Positions 5,757-13,395 of a stretch of DNA of 18,280 nucleotides are shown here, in pieces. The translations under genes and the position numbers were made by a program. The stretch comes from CAZNMF01 sp035547155 (GTDB lineage Bacteria > Acidobacteriota > Vicinamibacteria > Vicinamibacterales > SCN-69-37), in assembly GCA_035547155.1 (NCBI GenBank), contig DASZVJ010000147.1, positions 1-18,280 on the forward strand, in the 5' to 3' direction. Positions within the stretch are counted from its first letter, which is position 1. Every line of letters begins with the position of its first letter. The notes beneath the pieces are model-generated. The model did no database searches and was not told the DNA's origin. It was given only the letters and a program-made list of their open reading frames with translations.

Positions 5757-8440
5757 TCGCGCGCCTCCGCATTCTGCTGGCGCGCGCGTTCAGCCTGTTC
5801 CGGCGACGCCGCGTGGAGCGCGACCTGCGGGACGAGCTCGCCGCGCATCTGGCTGAAGCGGAAGAGGACTATCGCGGTCGTGGGCTCTCGGCCGAAGACG
5901 CGCATCGCGAGGCGCGACGTCTGTTCGGCGGCGTCGAGCAAACAGCGGAGGCGTATCGCGACGGGCTCTCGTTCCGTTGGTGGACGGATCTACAGCGCGA
6001 CGTGCGACACGGCGTGCATGCGCTCGCGCGCAGCGCCGGCTTCTCCACCGTCGTGTTGCTCGTGCTCGCGATCGGCATCGGCGCCGTCACATCCGTGTTC
6101 GCGCTGCTTTACGCCATCGTGCTGCGGCCGCTGCCGTTTTAGGACGCCGATCGCCTCGTGTCGATCACGCACGCCGCGCCAGGTTTGCACGCGGGCGAGG
6201 TGGGACTCTCGGACGGGCTCTACTATCACTATCGCGATCATGCGTCGTCCTTCGAGGCGCTGGGCATCTACGACGATACGAGCGTGCTTGGATTGAGCCT
6301 GCCGGATGAGTCTCGCGAGCGTGTGACGGTGACGTACACCTCCGCCACGCTGTTCCGTGTGCTTCATGTTGCACCGGAGGTCGGACGCCTGTTCACCGAC
6401 GAAGACGGCGCACCGGGATTCATGGACGGGAGGTGGCAGATTCCGGTGCTGCTGTCGCACGATCTGTGGGCCAGCCGCTTCGGCAGCGATCCCGCCATCG
6501 TCGGACGCCTCGTCACGCTCGGTCAACTCGCGCGCCGTGTCGTCGGCGTCATGCCTGCCGGCTTCGCGTTTCCAGATGCTCACACGCAGATCTGGATGCT
6601 GCAGGAGCCGGGGCCGGCTGCGACCGTCGATTTCGGACGCTCGTTCAGGTGGCATGCCGTCGCACGTCTGCAACGACAGGCGACGGACGCATCGGCACGC
6701 GCGGAGCTGACCGCGCTGCTCCCGCAGGTCGAAGGCCGCTATCGCGATGCAACGGCCGCGCGGATCGCGACGCTCCAACTCGCGCCGATCGTCACGCCGC
6801 TCAAGGACGCGACGATCGGCGACGTCTCGCGCGTGCTCTGGACGTTGTTCGGCGCCATGACGCTGCTGCTTGCCATCGCCTGCGCGAACGCCGCGACGCT
6901 CTTCGTAGTCCGAGCCGAGCATCGGCGGCAGGAAGTCGCCGTCAGGCAAGCGCTCGGCGCGAGCCGCGCGCAGATCGCGCGGCTGTTCTTCGTCGAAGCC
7001 ATCCTGCTGACAACAACCGCAGCGGCACTCGGCATCATCCTCGCTCGCGGTCTCGTCTCCGCCGTTCTCGCATTGACGCCGGTTGAATTGCCGCGCTGGA
7101 CCGAGATCCACGTCGACACGGCACCGATTCTGTTTGCGTTTGCACTCGCTGCGCTGATTGCCGTGTTCTACGGTCTGCTGTCCGCTCGGCATCAGGGCCA
7201 CGTCGCCGACGATCTACGACGCGGCGGCCGTGCCGCGAGCACGGGTCAGCCTCGGCGTGTGCGCGATCCATTCGTGATCGCACAGATCGCGCTGGCCCTC
7301 ATGCTGATGACCGGTTCGGCCCTGATGGTACGGACGTATCACGCGCTCGCGCAGCGGCGGCTCGGATTCTCCGCCGAGCACCTGCTGACCGTGGACATCG
7401 GCCTGCCGTATCGCGAGGCCGAGCAGCACGTTCGCATCTATCACGACCTTGTTGAGCGCATTCGTGGCCTGTCCGGCGTCGAACGCGCATCGGCCGCGAC
7501 CTTCGCGCCGCTGACCCCGCCATCGAATAGCTGGCCGCTCGACGGCAGCGGCGTGCCTGTCTCCTTCAAGTACTTCGTGCCCGGTTACTTTCAGACGATG
7601 GGCACGGCGATTGTCGAGGGCGAGAGGTTCGCGACCGACGCACCCGTCTCCGAGCCCTATCCTGTGCTCGTCAGCGCGACACTGGCCCGCCGCCTCTACC
7701 CAGGCCAGCGTGCGATCGGCGGAACGATTCGGCAACTGACGTCGGAGGGCGAGCCGATCACCCTCGGCGCTCATGCCGTTCCCCCGATGACGATCGCAGG
7801 CATCGTCGACGACGTGCGCGAGACGTCATTGCGCGAGGAGCCGCCAGCGATCGTCTATGTGCCGATCATCGAGCCGAAGGTCGATCAGAGCAACATGCCG
7901 ACAGAGATGACCGTGTTCGTCCGGACCACGGGCGCGCCGCTGGCATCGCTGGACGCCGTGCGCGCGGCGATCAAATCCGTCGATCCCAATATGGACATCG
8001 GCCGAGTGCAGGACATGGACGCGATCGTCGCCGCAGCCAGATCGCGCGAGACGTTCGTCGGCACGCTGCTCGTCCTCGCGGCGCTCGTCTCGATCGTGCT
8101 CGGCGTCATCGGCATCTACGGCAGCGTTGCGCACGTCGTGCGGCACCGCACGCGCGAGATCGGCGTGCGGCTGGCGCTCGGCGCCACGCGCGTCGACGTC
8201 GTACGCCTCGTCATCAGTGGCACCGTGCGCGCGGTCGCCATCGGCGCCGCGATTGGCTTGGCAGCAGCGTTCACCGGCACGCGCGCGCTGCGTTCCTTGC
8301 TCTTCGGCGTCGAGCCGACCGATCCGTTCACCTTCGCGATCGTGACGATGACCTTGGTGGCCGCCGCGCTCGCCGCAGCGTCGCTGGCGGCGCGGGCCGC
8401 GACGCGCGTGTCGCCGTCGATCGCGATGCGGAACGAGTAG
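5753..8440 (+). pseudogene. ADOP-type FtsX/MacB permease interrupted by in-frame TAG
   Basis: The frame has 895 codons if the internal stop is read through, a normal length for acidobacterial duplicated orphan permeases. The N-terminal cytoplasmic part (about 1-80) carries the usual RDLRDELAAHLAEAEEDYRG and ARRLFGG. TM1 is at about 100-125 (FSTVVLLVLAIGIGAVTSV). A periplasmic MacB-like domain follows, then an FtsX core at about 365-440 with the EVAVRQALGASRAQIARLF loop. TMs follow near 457-478 and 505-525, then a second periplasmic domain, and a second FtsX core at about 770-895 (EIGVRLALGATRVDVVRLV). Codon 130 is TAG (6140-6142), in the ADOP segment ...LRPLPF-stop-DADRLVSI. One base change (for example CAG to TAG) would explain it, and the frame is intact on both sides. 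The product would be a 129-residue fragment, plus possibly a 760-residue piece if GTG 6158 were used. It could be a recent mutation or a sequencing error. The 4-bp overlap with padR shows coupling. Confidence 0.85.
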
Positions 8441-8467
8441 ACGCGCGTCCGCTGGCGCCTTCCGGCC

Positions 8468-8490
8468 TACAATTCGTACGCCACCAGAGG
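8468..8490 (+). promoter_or_regulatory. -10 element and ribosome binding site of the TPR gene
   Basis: TACAAT (8468-8473) is a good -10 with no clear -35 at the right distance. AGAGG (8486-8490) lies 9 bases before the ATG at 8500 and is a plausible Shine-Dalgarno. This gene would have a leader of roughly 20 bases, unlike most others in the window. Confidence 0.45.
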
Positions 8491-8499
8491 GCCCCCGCC

Positions 8500-10131
8500 A
8501 TGCCGAACCTGCGTCGTGCCGCGTACGTCCTGACCTGTTCCGCCATCCTGCTGTCGACGGACCTGCCGCGCGCACAGGACCATCAGCACGCCGCAGGCGA
8601 GCGGCTGGGCACCGTCCACTTCGAGACGTCATGCGCCGCGCCGGCGCGCGAGCCGTTCGATCGCGCGATGGCGCTCCTGCACTCGTTCGAGTTCGGCACG
8701 GCGATCGACGGCTTCACGTCGGTCCTGGCCGCCGATCCCTCGTGTGCGATGGCGTACTGGGGCATCGCGATGGCCCGCTGGACGAATCCCACCACGGCGA
8801 CGCCCAGACCGCCGGCGCAGATTCAGCAGGGGTTGGACGCGGTGGCGCACGCGCGCGCTGCGAATCCGAAGACGGCGCGCGAGCGCGGGTACATCGACGC
8901 CGTCGCCGTGCTCTTCACCGACGCTGGAACCGTCTCGCAGCCGGCGCGCATCGCCGCGTACGAACGCGCCATGGGCGCCGTGGCCGCTGCGTACCCCGAC
9001 GATCGCGAAGCGTCGATCTTCTGGGCGCTTGCGCTGACGTCCGCCGCGCCGCCGACGGACAAGACGTACGCGAATCAGTTGAAGGCTGGCGCGATCCTCG
9101 AGCGGCTCCTGCCCGAAGAGCCGGATCACCCGGGCATCATGCACTACCTCATCCACACGTACGACGTACCGGCGCTCGCCGGCCGCGCGCTCGACGCCGC
9201 GCGGCGCTACGCCGCGATCGCGCCGTCGGCGCCCCACGCGCTCCACATGCCGTCGCACATCTTCACGCGCGTCGGCGCGTGGCAGGACTCGATCGACACC
9301 AACATCGCGTCGGCTGACGCCGCACGCCGGGGCAGCATGACCAATGAAGAGCTGCACGCGCTGGACTACATGGTGTACGCCTATCTGCAGACCGGCCAGG
9401 ATGACGCCGTGCGCGCGCTGTTGCCGCGTCTCGACGCGCTGGCCGCGCAGGTCGATCCGACGAAAATCACGGGCGCCGCGTCAGGACCGGCCGGCGCCTT
9501 CGCGCTGGCCGCGATTCCAGCCCGCTGGGCGCTCGAGCGCCGCGACTGGCCGGCCGCCGCTCGTCTCGAGCCGCAGCCATCCCAGTTCGCGTACACCGAA
9601 GCGATGACGTACTTCGCGCGCGCGCTGGGCGCCTCGCACACCGGCGCTCTCGACGACGCCAGACGGGCGAGCGCCGCGCTCGACGACATCCAGAAGAAGC
9701 TGGCCGGCTCGGGCGATCTGTACTGGGCGGAGCAGGTCGCGATCGAACGCGATGGCGCCAAGGCGTATCTCGCGCTCGCGGAGGGCCACACGGACGAGGC
9801 GCTCGCGACGATGCGCGCGACAGCGCTGCGCGAGGACGCCACGGAGAAGAACGCCGTAACCCCAGGACCGCTGGCGCCCGCGCGGGAATTGCTCGGCGAC
9901 ATGCTGCTCGAAACGAAGCAGCCATCGACCGCGCTCGTCGAGTACGAAGCGACGCTGAAGAAGGAACCGAACCGGTTCCGCGCGGTTCACGGCGCGGCGC
10001 GCGCGGCGGCCGAGTCCGGAGATCAGGAGATGGCGCGGCGCTACTACGCGCAGCTCCTGCAAATCGCCGCGAAGGCCGACAGCCCCGGCCGTCCGGAGTT
10101 TGCAGAAGCCAAACGCGTCACGGAGCGCTGA
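8500..10131 (+). CDS. Secreted TPR-repeat protein with conserved histidine cluster
   Basis: The 543-residue protein has a signal peptide (MPNLRRAAYVLTCSAILLST, cleavage near PRAQ). Helical TPR-like repeats run through most of it, for example FDRAMALLHSFEFGTAIDGF and SCAMAYWGIAMARW, with C-terminal repeats PSTALVEYEATLKKEPNRFR and DQEMARRYYAQLLQIA. The middle carries two His-rich motifs: PDHPGIMHYLIHTYD (H210, H215, H219) and PHALHMPSHIFTR (H246, H249, H253). I recognise this as a common but uncharacterised bacterial TPR family; no reaction is known to me. The six histidines so close together could bind metal, which is an inference. A good -10 (TACAAT) and an AGAGG site support the ATG at 8500. 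It stands alone, 59 bp after the permease, and converges on nrdJ. Confidence 0.82.
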   Translation: MPNLRRAAYVLTCSAILLSTDLPRAQDHQHAAGERLGTVHFETSCAAPAREPFDRAMALLHSFEFGTAIDGFTSVLAADPSCAMAYWGIAMARWTNPTTATPRPPAQIQQGLDAVAHARAANPKTARERGYIDAVAVLFTDAGTVSQPARIAAYERAMGAVAAAYPDDREASIFWALALTSAAPPTDKTYANQLKAGAILERLLPEEPDHPGIMHYLIHTYDVPALAGRALDAARRYAAIAPSAPHALHMPSHIFTRVGAWQDSIDTNIASADAARRGSMTNEELHALDYMVYAYLQTGQDDAVRALLPRLDALAAQVDPTKITGAASGPAGAFALAAIPARWALERRDWPAAARLEPQPSQFAYTEAMTYFARALGASHTGALDDARRASAALDDIQKKLAGSGDLYWAEQVAIERDGAKAYLALAEGHTDEALATMRATALREDATEKNAVTPGPLAPARELLGDMLLETKQPSTALVEYEATLKKEPNRFRAVHGAARAAAESGDQEMARRYYAQLLQIAAKADSPGRPEFAEAKRVTER

Positions 10132-10143
10132 GTCGTCCGCGAA

Positions 10144-10186
10144 ACGACAACGGGCGGAAGGATCGCTCCCTCCGCCCGTGTGTCGT
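10144..10186. terminator. Strong bidirectional terminator hairpin
   Basis: A long stem starts 12 bases after the TPR gene stop. From outside to inside: ACGACA (10144-10149) pairs TGTCGT (10181-10186) with one bulged G; ACGGGCGGA (10150-10158) pairs TCCGCCCGT (10171-10179); after one mismatch GGA (10160-10162) pairs TCC (10167-10169) around TCGC. It lies between convergent genes and should stop transcription from both sides, although there is no strong U-tract. Confidence 0.7.
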
Positions 10187-10189
10187 GAC

Positions 10190-10209
10190 GCCGGGTCTGA
10201 AGACCCGGC
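10190..10209. repeat. Perfect 20-bp palindrome, REP-like, followed by CTAC
   Basis: GCCGGGTCT (10190-10198), then GA, then AGACCCGGC (10201-10209): a perfect 9-bp stem. On the minus strand it is preceded by GTAG, as is the second hairpin at 5336. It sits just downstream of the terminator hairpin and 17 bp beyond the nrdJ stop codon. It may be a dispersed repeat or a second terminator for nrdJ. Confidence 0.6.
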
Positions 10210-10226
10210 CTACATTGGATCGCGTC

Positions 10227-13022
10227 CTACGCGCAGCCGCTCGTCGTGCCGCAGTTGCTGCACTTGTAGCACGCACCCGAGCGCACCATGATCGAGCCGC
10301 AGGTCGAGCAGGGCGGCGCGTCCTCCTGGTTCTGGATCGCGGCGAACTTCGATCGCGCCGGACCTGCGGGCTTGTCCGTCGAAGCCGCGCTCTGTGCGGC
10401 GGAGGCGGGCACGGTGTTCTGCACGTCCAGCACGAGCTGCTCCGGCGTCGTCGTCACTTCCTCGCGGTTGTTGACGCCCGCGCGGAACTGCGCTTCCGGC
10501 GAGAGGAACTTCGCCGCGAGCCAGCGGAAGATGTAGTCGACGATCGACTTCGCGAACCGGATGTCCGGGTTCTTCGTCATGCCGGACGGCTCGAAGCGCG
10601 CGTGGCTGAACTTGTCGACCAGATCCTGCAGCGGCACACCGTACTGCAGCGCGTAGCTGATCGCCTGCGCGAACGCGTCGGCGAAGCCCGAGATCGTCGA
10701 GCCCTCCTTCGCCATCGTCAGGAACAGCTCGCCCGGCTGGCCGTCCTCGTAGAGGCCGACGGTGATGTACCCCTCGTGGCCGGCGATGTCGAACTTGTGC
10801 GTGATCGACGCCCGCTCGTCCGGCAGCCTTCGCCGTCTCGGTCCGGCCACATCGGCCGAGCCGGCCGCGGCTTGCTTGTCCTTCGACGTGTTGAGCGGCT
10901 GCGTGCGCTTGCTGCCGTCACGGTAGATCGACACGGCCTTCGCGCCGATGCGCCACGCGTCGATGTACGCCTGCTCGATCTCCTCCACCGTCGCCGCCTT
11001 CGGCACGTTGACCGTCTTGCTGATCGCGCCCGAGATGAACGGCTGCACGGCGCCCATCATCTTGATGTGGCCCATGTAGTGGATCGAGCGCACGCCCTGC
11101 GCCGGCTTGAACGCGCAGTCGAACACGGCGAGGTCCTTGTCCTTCAGGTGCGGCGCGCCCTCGATCGTCTCGTGCTCGTCGATGTGCGCGACGATGTCCT
11201 TGATCTGCGCGGCCGTGTAGCCGAGCTTCGACAGCGCCATCGGGACCGTGTTGTTCACGATCTTCATGATGCCGCCGCCGACGAGCTTCTTGTACTTGAC
11301 GAGCGCGATGTCGGGCTCGACGCCCGTCGTGTCGCAGTCCATCATGAAGCCGATCGTCCCGGTCGGCGCGAGCACGGTCGCCTGGCCGTTGCGGTAGCCG
11401 TGCTGCTCGCCGAGCTCGACGCACTCGTCCCAGATCGCCTTCGCGGCCTCGAACAGATCCTTCGGCACATTGGTACGGCTGATGTCGCGCAGCGCCGCGC
11501 GGTGCTTGCGCATGACGCGCAGCATCGGCTCGCGGTTCTTGGCGTACCCGGGGAACGGCCCGCCGTGATCGCGCGCCACCCGCGCCGACTGCGCGTAGGC
11601 GGCCCCGTGCATGACGGCCGTGATCGTCGCCGCGTAGTCGCGGCCGGCGTCGCTGTCGTACGGCAGCCCGCGCGACATCAGCAGCGCGCCGAGGTTCGCG
11701 TAGCCGAGGCCGAGCGGCCGGTAATCGTGGCTGTTCCGCTCGATCGCCTTCGTCGGATAGCTCGCGTTGTCGACGAGGATCTCCTGCGCGGTGATGAACG
11801 TCTCGCACGCCTTGGCGAACGCCTGCGGATCGAGCTCGCCGTCCTCACGCACGAACTTCATCAAATTGATCGACGCGAGATTGCACGCCGAGTCGTCCAG
11901 GAACATGTACTCCGAGCACGGGTTGCTCGCGTTGATGCGCGCCGTCTCCGGGCACGTGTGCCAGTCGTTGACCGTCGTGTCGAACTGCATGCCGGGATCG
12001 CCGCACACCCACGTGGCGTCGGCGATCTGGTGCATCAGATCGCGCGCCTTGTACGTCCCCATCACGTCGCCAGTCGTCACCGCGCGCGTCTGCCACTCGC
12101 CATCGTCGAGCACCGCGCGCATGAACTCGTCGGTCACGCGCACCGAGTTGTTCGAGTTCTGGAAGAACACCGACGCGTAGGCCGGCCCGGTGAACGATCC
12201 GTCGTAGCCGGCATCGATCAGCGCCCACGCCTTCTTCTCTTCCTCGACCTTGCAGTTGATGAACTCGACGATGTCCGGGTGCTCGGCGTTGAGGATGACC
12301 ATCTTCGCCGCGCGCCGCGTCTTGCCGCCGGACTTGATCACGCCCGCGAACGCATCGAACCCCTTCATGAACGACACCGGCCCCGACGCCGTGCCGCCGC
12401 CGGCCAGAATCTCCTGCGACGAGCGGATCGACGACAGGTTCGAGCCCGTGCCCGATCCGAACTTGAACAGCATGCCCTCGGTCTTCGCCAGCGTCAGGAT
12501 CGACTCCATCGTGTCCTGCACGGAGTTGATGAAGCACGCCGAGCACTGCGGCGCCTTCTCGAAACCGCAGTTGAACCAGACGGGGCTGTTGAACGATCCC
12601 TTCTGATAGACGAGCAGGTGCTTCAGATCGTCGCTGAACGCCTGCAGATCGTCCTCAGACGCGAAGTACTCCTGCTCGCGCGCCCAATTCGTGATCGTGT
12701 CGACGACGCGGCCGATGAGCTGGCGCACGGAGCGCTCGCGCTGCGGCGTGCCGATCTGTCCGCGGAAGTACTTCGAGACGACGATGTTGGTGGCCTGTTG
12801 CGACCAGAACTTGGGGAATTCGACGTCGCGCTGCTCGAACACGAGCTCGCCGCGCTCGTTGGCGATGACGGCCGAGCGGAGCTCCCATTCGATCTCGTCG
12901 AACGGATCGACGCCGTCCTTCGAGAAATATCGCTCGAACTCGAGCCCGGACACGGACCGTCCCGGACCGAACGTCCGGCCCACGGCCGGCGTCGACGTCT
13001 CCACCTGTTGCGCGCGCTGCAT
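10227..13022 (-). CDS. nrdJ: Adenosylcobalamin-dependent ribonucleotide reductase (class II)
   Basis: The enzyme reduces ribonucleotides to deoxyribonucleotides using a cobalamin-generated thiyl radical, without an oxygen-dependent small subunit. The 931-residue form has the expected cysteines: C160 (QCSACF) and C380 (DDSACNLASINL) as the redox pair, and C369 in NPCSEY as the radical site. Other family motifs are FKFGSGTGSNLSSIRSS, APTGTIGFMMDCDTTGVEPD and PFISGAISKTVNVP. A C-terminal Cys-rich zinc-binding tail has C905, C908, C918, C921, C924 and C930 (CSTCG...CYKCSNCG), typical of the long NrdJ form. ATG 13022 is chosen because GAGGAGGG ends 4-5 bases upstream. Upstream in-frame ATGs at 13049 and 13148 lack such a site and add residues resembling untranslated leader. 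The promoter lies about 220 bases upstream. No NrdAB or NrdDG gene is in view. Confidence 0.96.
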   Translation of the reverse strand: MQRAQQVETSTPAVGRTFGPGRSVSGLEFERYFSKDGVDPFDEIEWELRSAVIANERGELVFEQRDVEFPKFWSQQATNIVVSKYFRGQIGTPQRERSVRQLIGRVVDTITNWAREQEYFASEDDLQAFSDDLKHLLVYQKGSFNSPVWFNCGFEKAPQCSACFINSVQDTMESILTLAKTEGMLFKFGSGTGSNLSSIRSSQEILAGGGTASGPVSFMKGFDAFAGVIKSGGKTRRAAKMVILNAEHPDIVEFINCKVEEEKKAWALIDAGYDGSFTGPAYASVFFQNSNNSVRVTDEFMRAVLDDGEWQTRAVTTGDVMGTYKARDLMHQIADATWVCGDPGMQFDTTVNDWHTCPETARINASNPCSEYMFLDDSACNLASINLMKFVREDGELDPQAFAKACETFITAQEILVDNASYPTKAIERNSHDYRPLGLGYANLGALLMSRGLPYDSDAGRDYAATITAVMHGAAYAQSARVARDHGGPFPGYAKNREPMLRVMRKHRAALRDISRTNVPKDLFEAAKAIWDECVELGEQHGYRNGQATVLAPTGTIGFMMDCDTTGVEPDIALVKYKKLVGGGIMKIVNNTVPMALSKLGYTAAQIKDIVAHIDEHETIEGAPHLKDKDLAVFDCAFKPAQGVRSIHYMGHIKMMGAVQPFISGAISKTVNVPKAATVEEIEQAYIDAWRIGAKAVSIYRDGSKRTQPLNTSKDKQAAAGSADVAGPRRRRLPDERASITHKFDIAGHEGYITVGLYEDGQPGELFLTMAKEGSTISGFADAFAQAISYALQYGVPLQDLVDKFSHARFEPSGMTKNPDIRFAKSIVDYIFRWLAAKFLSPEAQFRAGVNNREEVTTTPEQLVLDVQNTVPASAAQSAASTDKPAGPARSKFAAIQNQEDAPPCSTCGSIMVRSGACYKCSNCGTTSGCA

Positions 13023-13162
13023 CAGACCCTCCTCACTCCTCACGGCCATTGCGTGGCGGATGGCTGGCCTCCGCCGGGGCGATGTCGTCTCACCACTTCG
13101 ACGGCCGCCGTACACCCGCGGGCCACGCGATTGCGCGCCCTCGTACACGGCACCGCCGTCGT

Positions 13163-13234
13163 CACAACGTTCACGTCGCGATCGGTTGTGTGCGAATCCC
13201 TTGTTTCCGACTCGTCGTCTCGTTCCGAGCGGAA
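13163..13234 (-). promoter_or_regulatory. Structured 5' leader of nrdJ
   Basis: Two inverted repeats lie in the predicted leader. The first starts at the predicted mRNA 5' end: TTCCG-CTCG pairs CGAG-CGGAA (13205-13234) with one bulge and an 11-base loop. The second pairs CACAAC with GTTGTG (13163-13168 and 13185-13190) around a 16-base loop. A hairpin at the very 5' end can stabilise mRNA, and the second could belong to a larger fold. No known riboswitch class is recognised. Confidence 0.35.
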
Positions 13235-13240
13235 GGCCCG

Positions 13241-13270
13241 ACTATGCGCCCGGCCTTGACGCTTGTCAAG
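13241..13270 (-). promoter_or_regulatory. nrdJ promoter with palindrome over the -35
   Basis: On the minus strand TTGACA (13269-13264) and CATAGT (13246-13241) are separated by exactly 17 bp, the best sigma-70-type promoter in the window. The palindrome CTTGAC-GCTT-GTCAAG (13255-13270) spans the -35 and the start of the spacer, so a dimeric repressor could sit there. It does not resemble an NrdR box as I know it. Transcription should start near 13233-13235. Confidence 0.65.
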
Positions 13271-13380
13271 CGTGATCCCACGACATCTGGTGTCGATTGG
13301 CGGCGTCCACCGCGAGATAGTGGGGATGCCGCCGGATTGACGCGGCGTTCCCTCACTCGCCCTATTTTCGCACGCCAGCC

Positions 13381-13386
13381 TATAAT
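13381..13386 (+). promoter_or_regulatory. -10 element of the glycosyltransferase cluster
   Basis: A perfect TATAAT is followed by TTCGCGACC and then the GTG start at 13396. No -35 match is seen 16-18 bp upstream. The predicted transcription start is within about 3 bases of the GTG, and no Shine-Dalgarno exists, so the message is probably leaderless. Confidence 0.55.
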
Positions 13387-13395
13387 TTCGCGACC

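Larger units (their letters stand above)
13023..13395. other. Divergent intergenic region nrdJ / glycosyltransferase cluster
   Basis: These 373 bp hold no credible gene. On the minus strand they carry the nrdJ promoter (13241-13269), a structured leader of about 210 nt and a strong Shine-Dalgarno next to nrdJ. On the plus strand they carry the -10 box of the glycosyltransferase cluster at 13381. Bases 13271-13370 show nothing that I can assign. I looked for a cobalamin riboswitch (B12 box) in the nrdJ leader and did not recognise one. Confidence 0.7.

Noticed and set aside
6140..6142. TAG as a pyrrolysine or other recoding site in the permease
   Set aside because: No pyl gene or recoding element is in the window, and the position is an ordinary loop in ADOP proteins; a point mutation or sequence error is simpler.
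13023..13148. Earlier nrdJ starts at 13148 or 13049
   Set aside because: No ribosome binding site precedes them, while GAGGAGGG lies directly before ATG 13022 and the extra residues do not look like NrdJ.
13023..13234. Cobalamin riboswitch in the nrdJ leader
   Set aside because: Expected features such as the B12 box could not be recognised by eye, and such riboswitches usually control B12-independent alternatives or B12 synthesis and uptake. A covariance search would settle it.
10185..13259. Very long open frame (1024 codons) on the plus strand opposite nrdJ
   Set aside because: Its composition is Arg/Asp/His/Val-rich without any domain, typical of antisense frames in high-GC DNA. nrdJ on the other strand is unmistakable.
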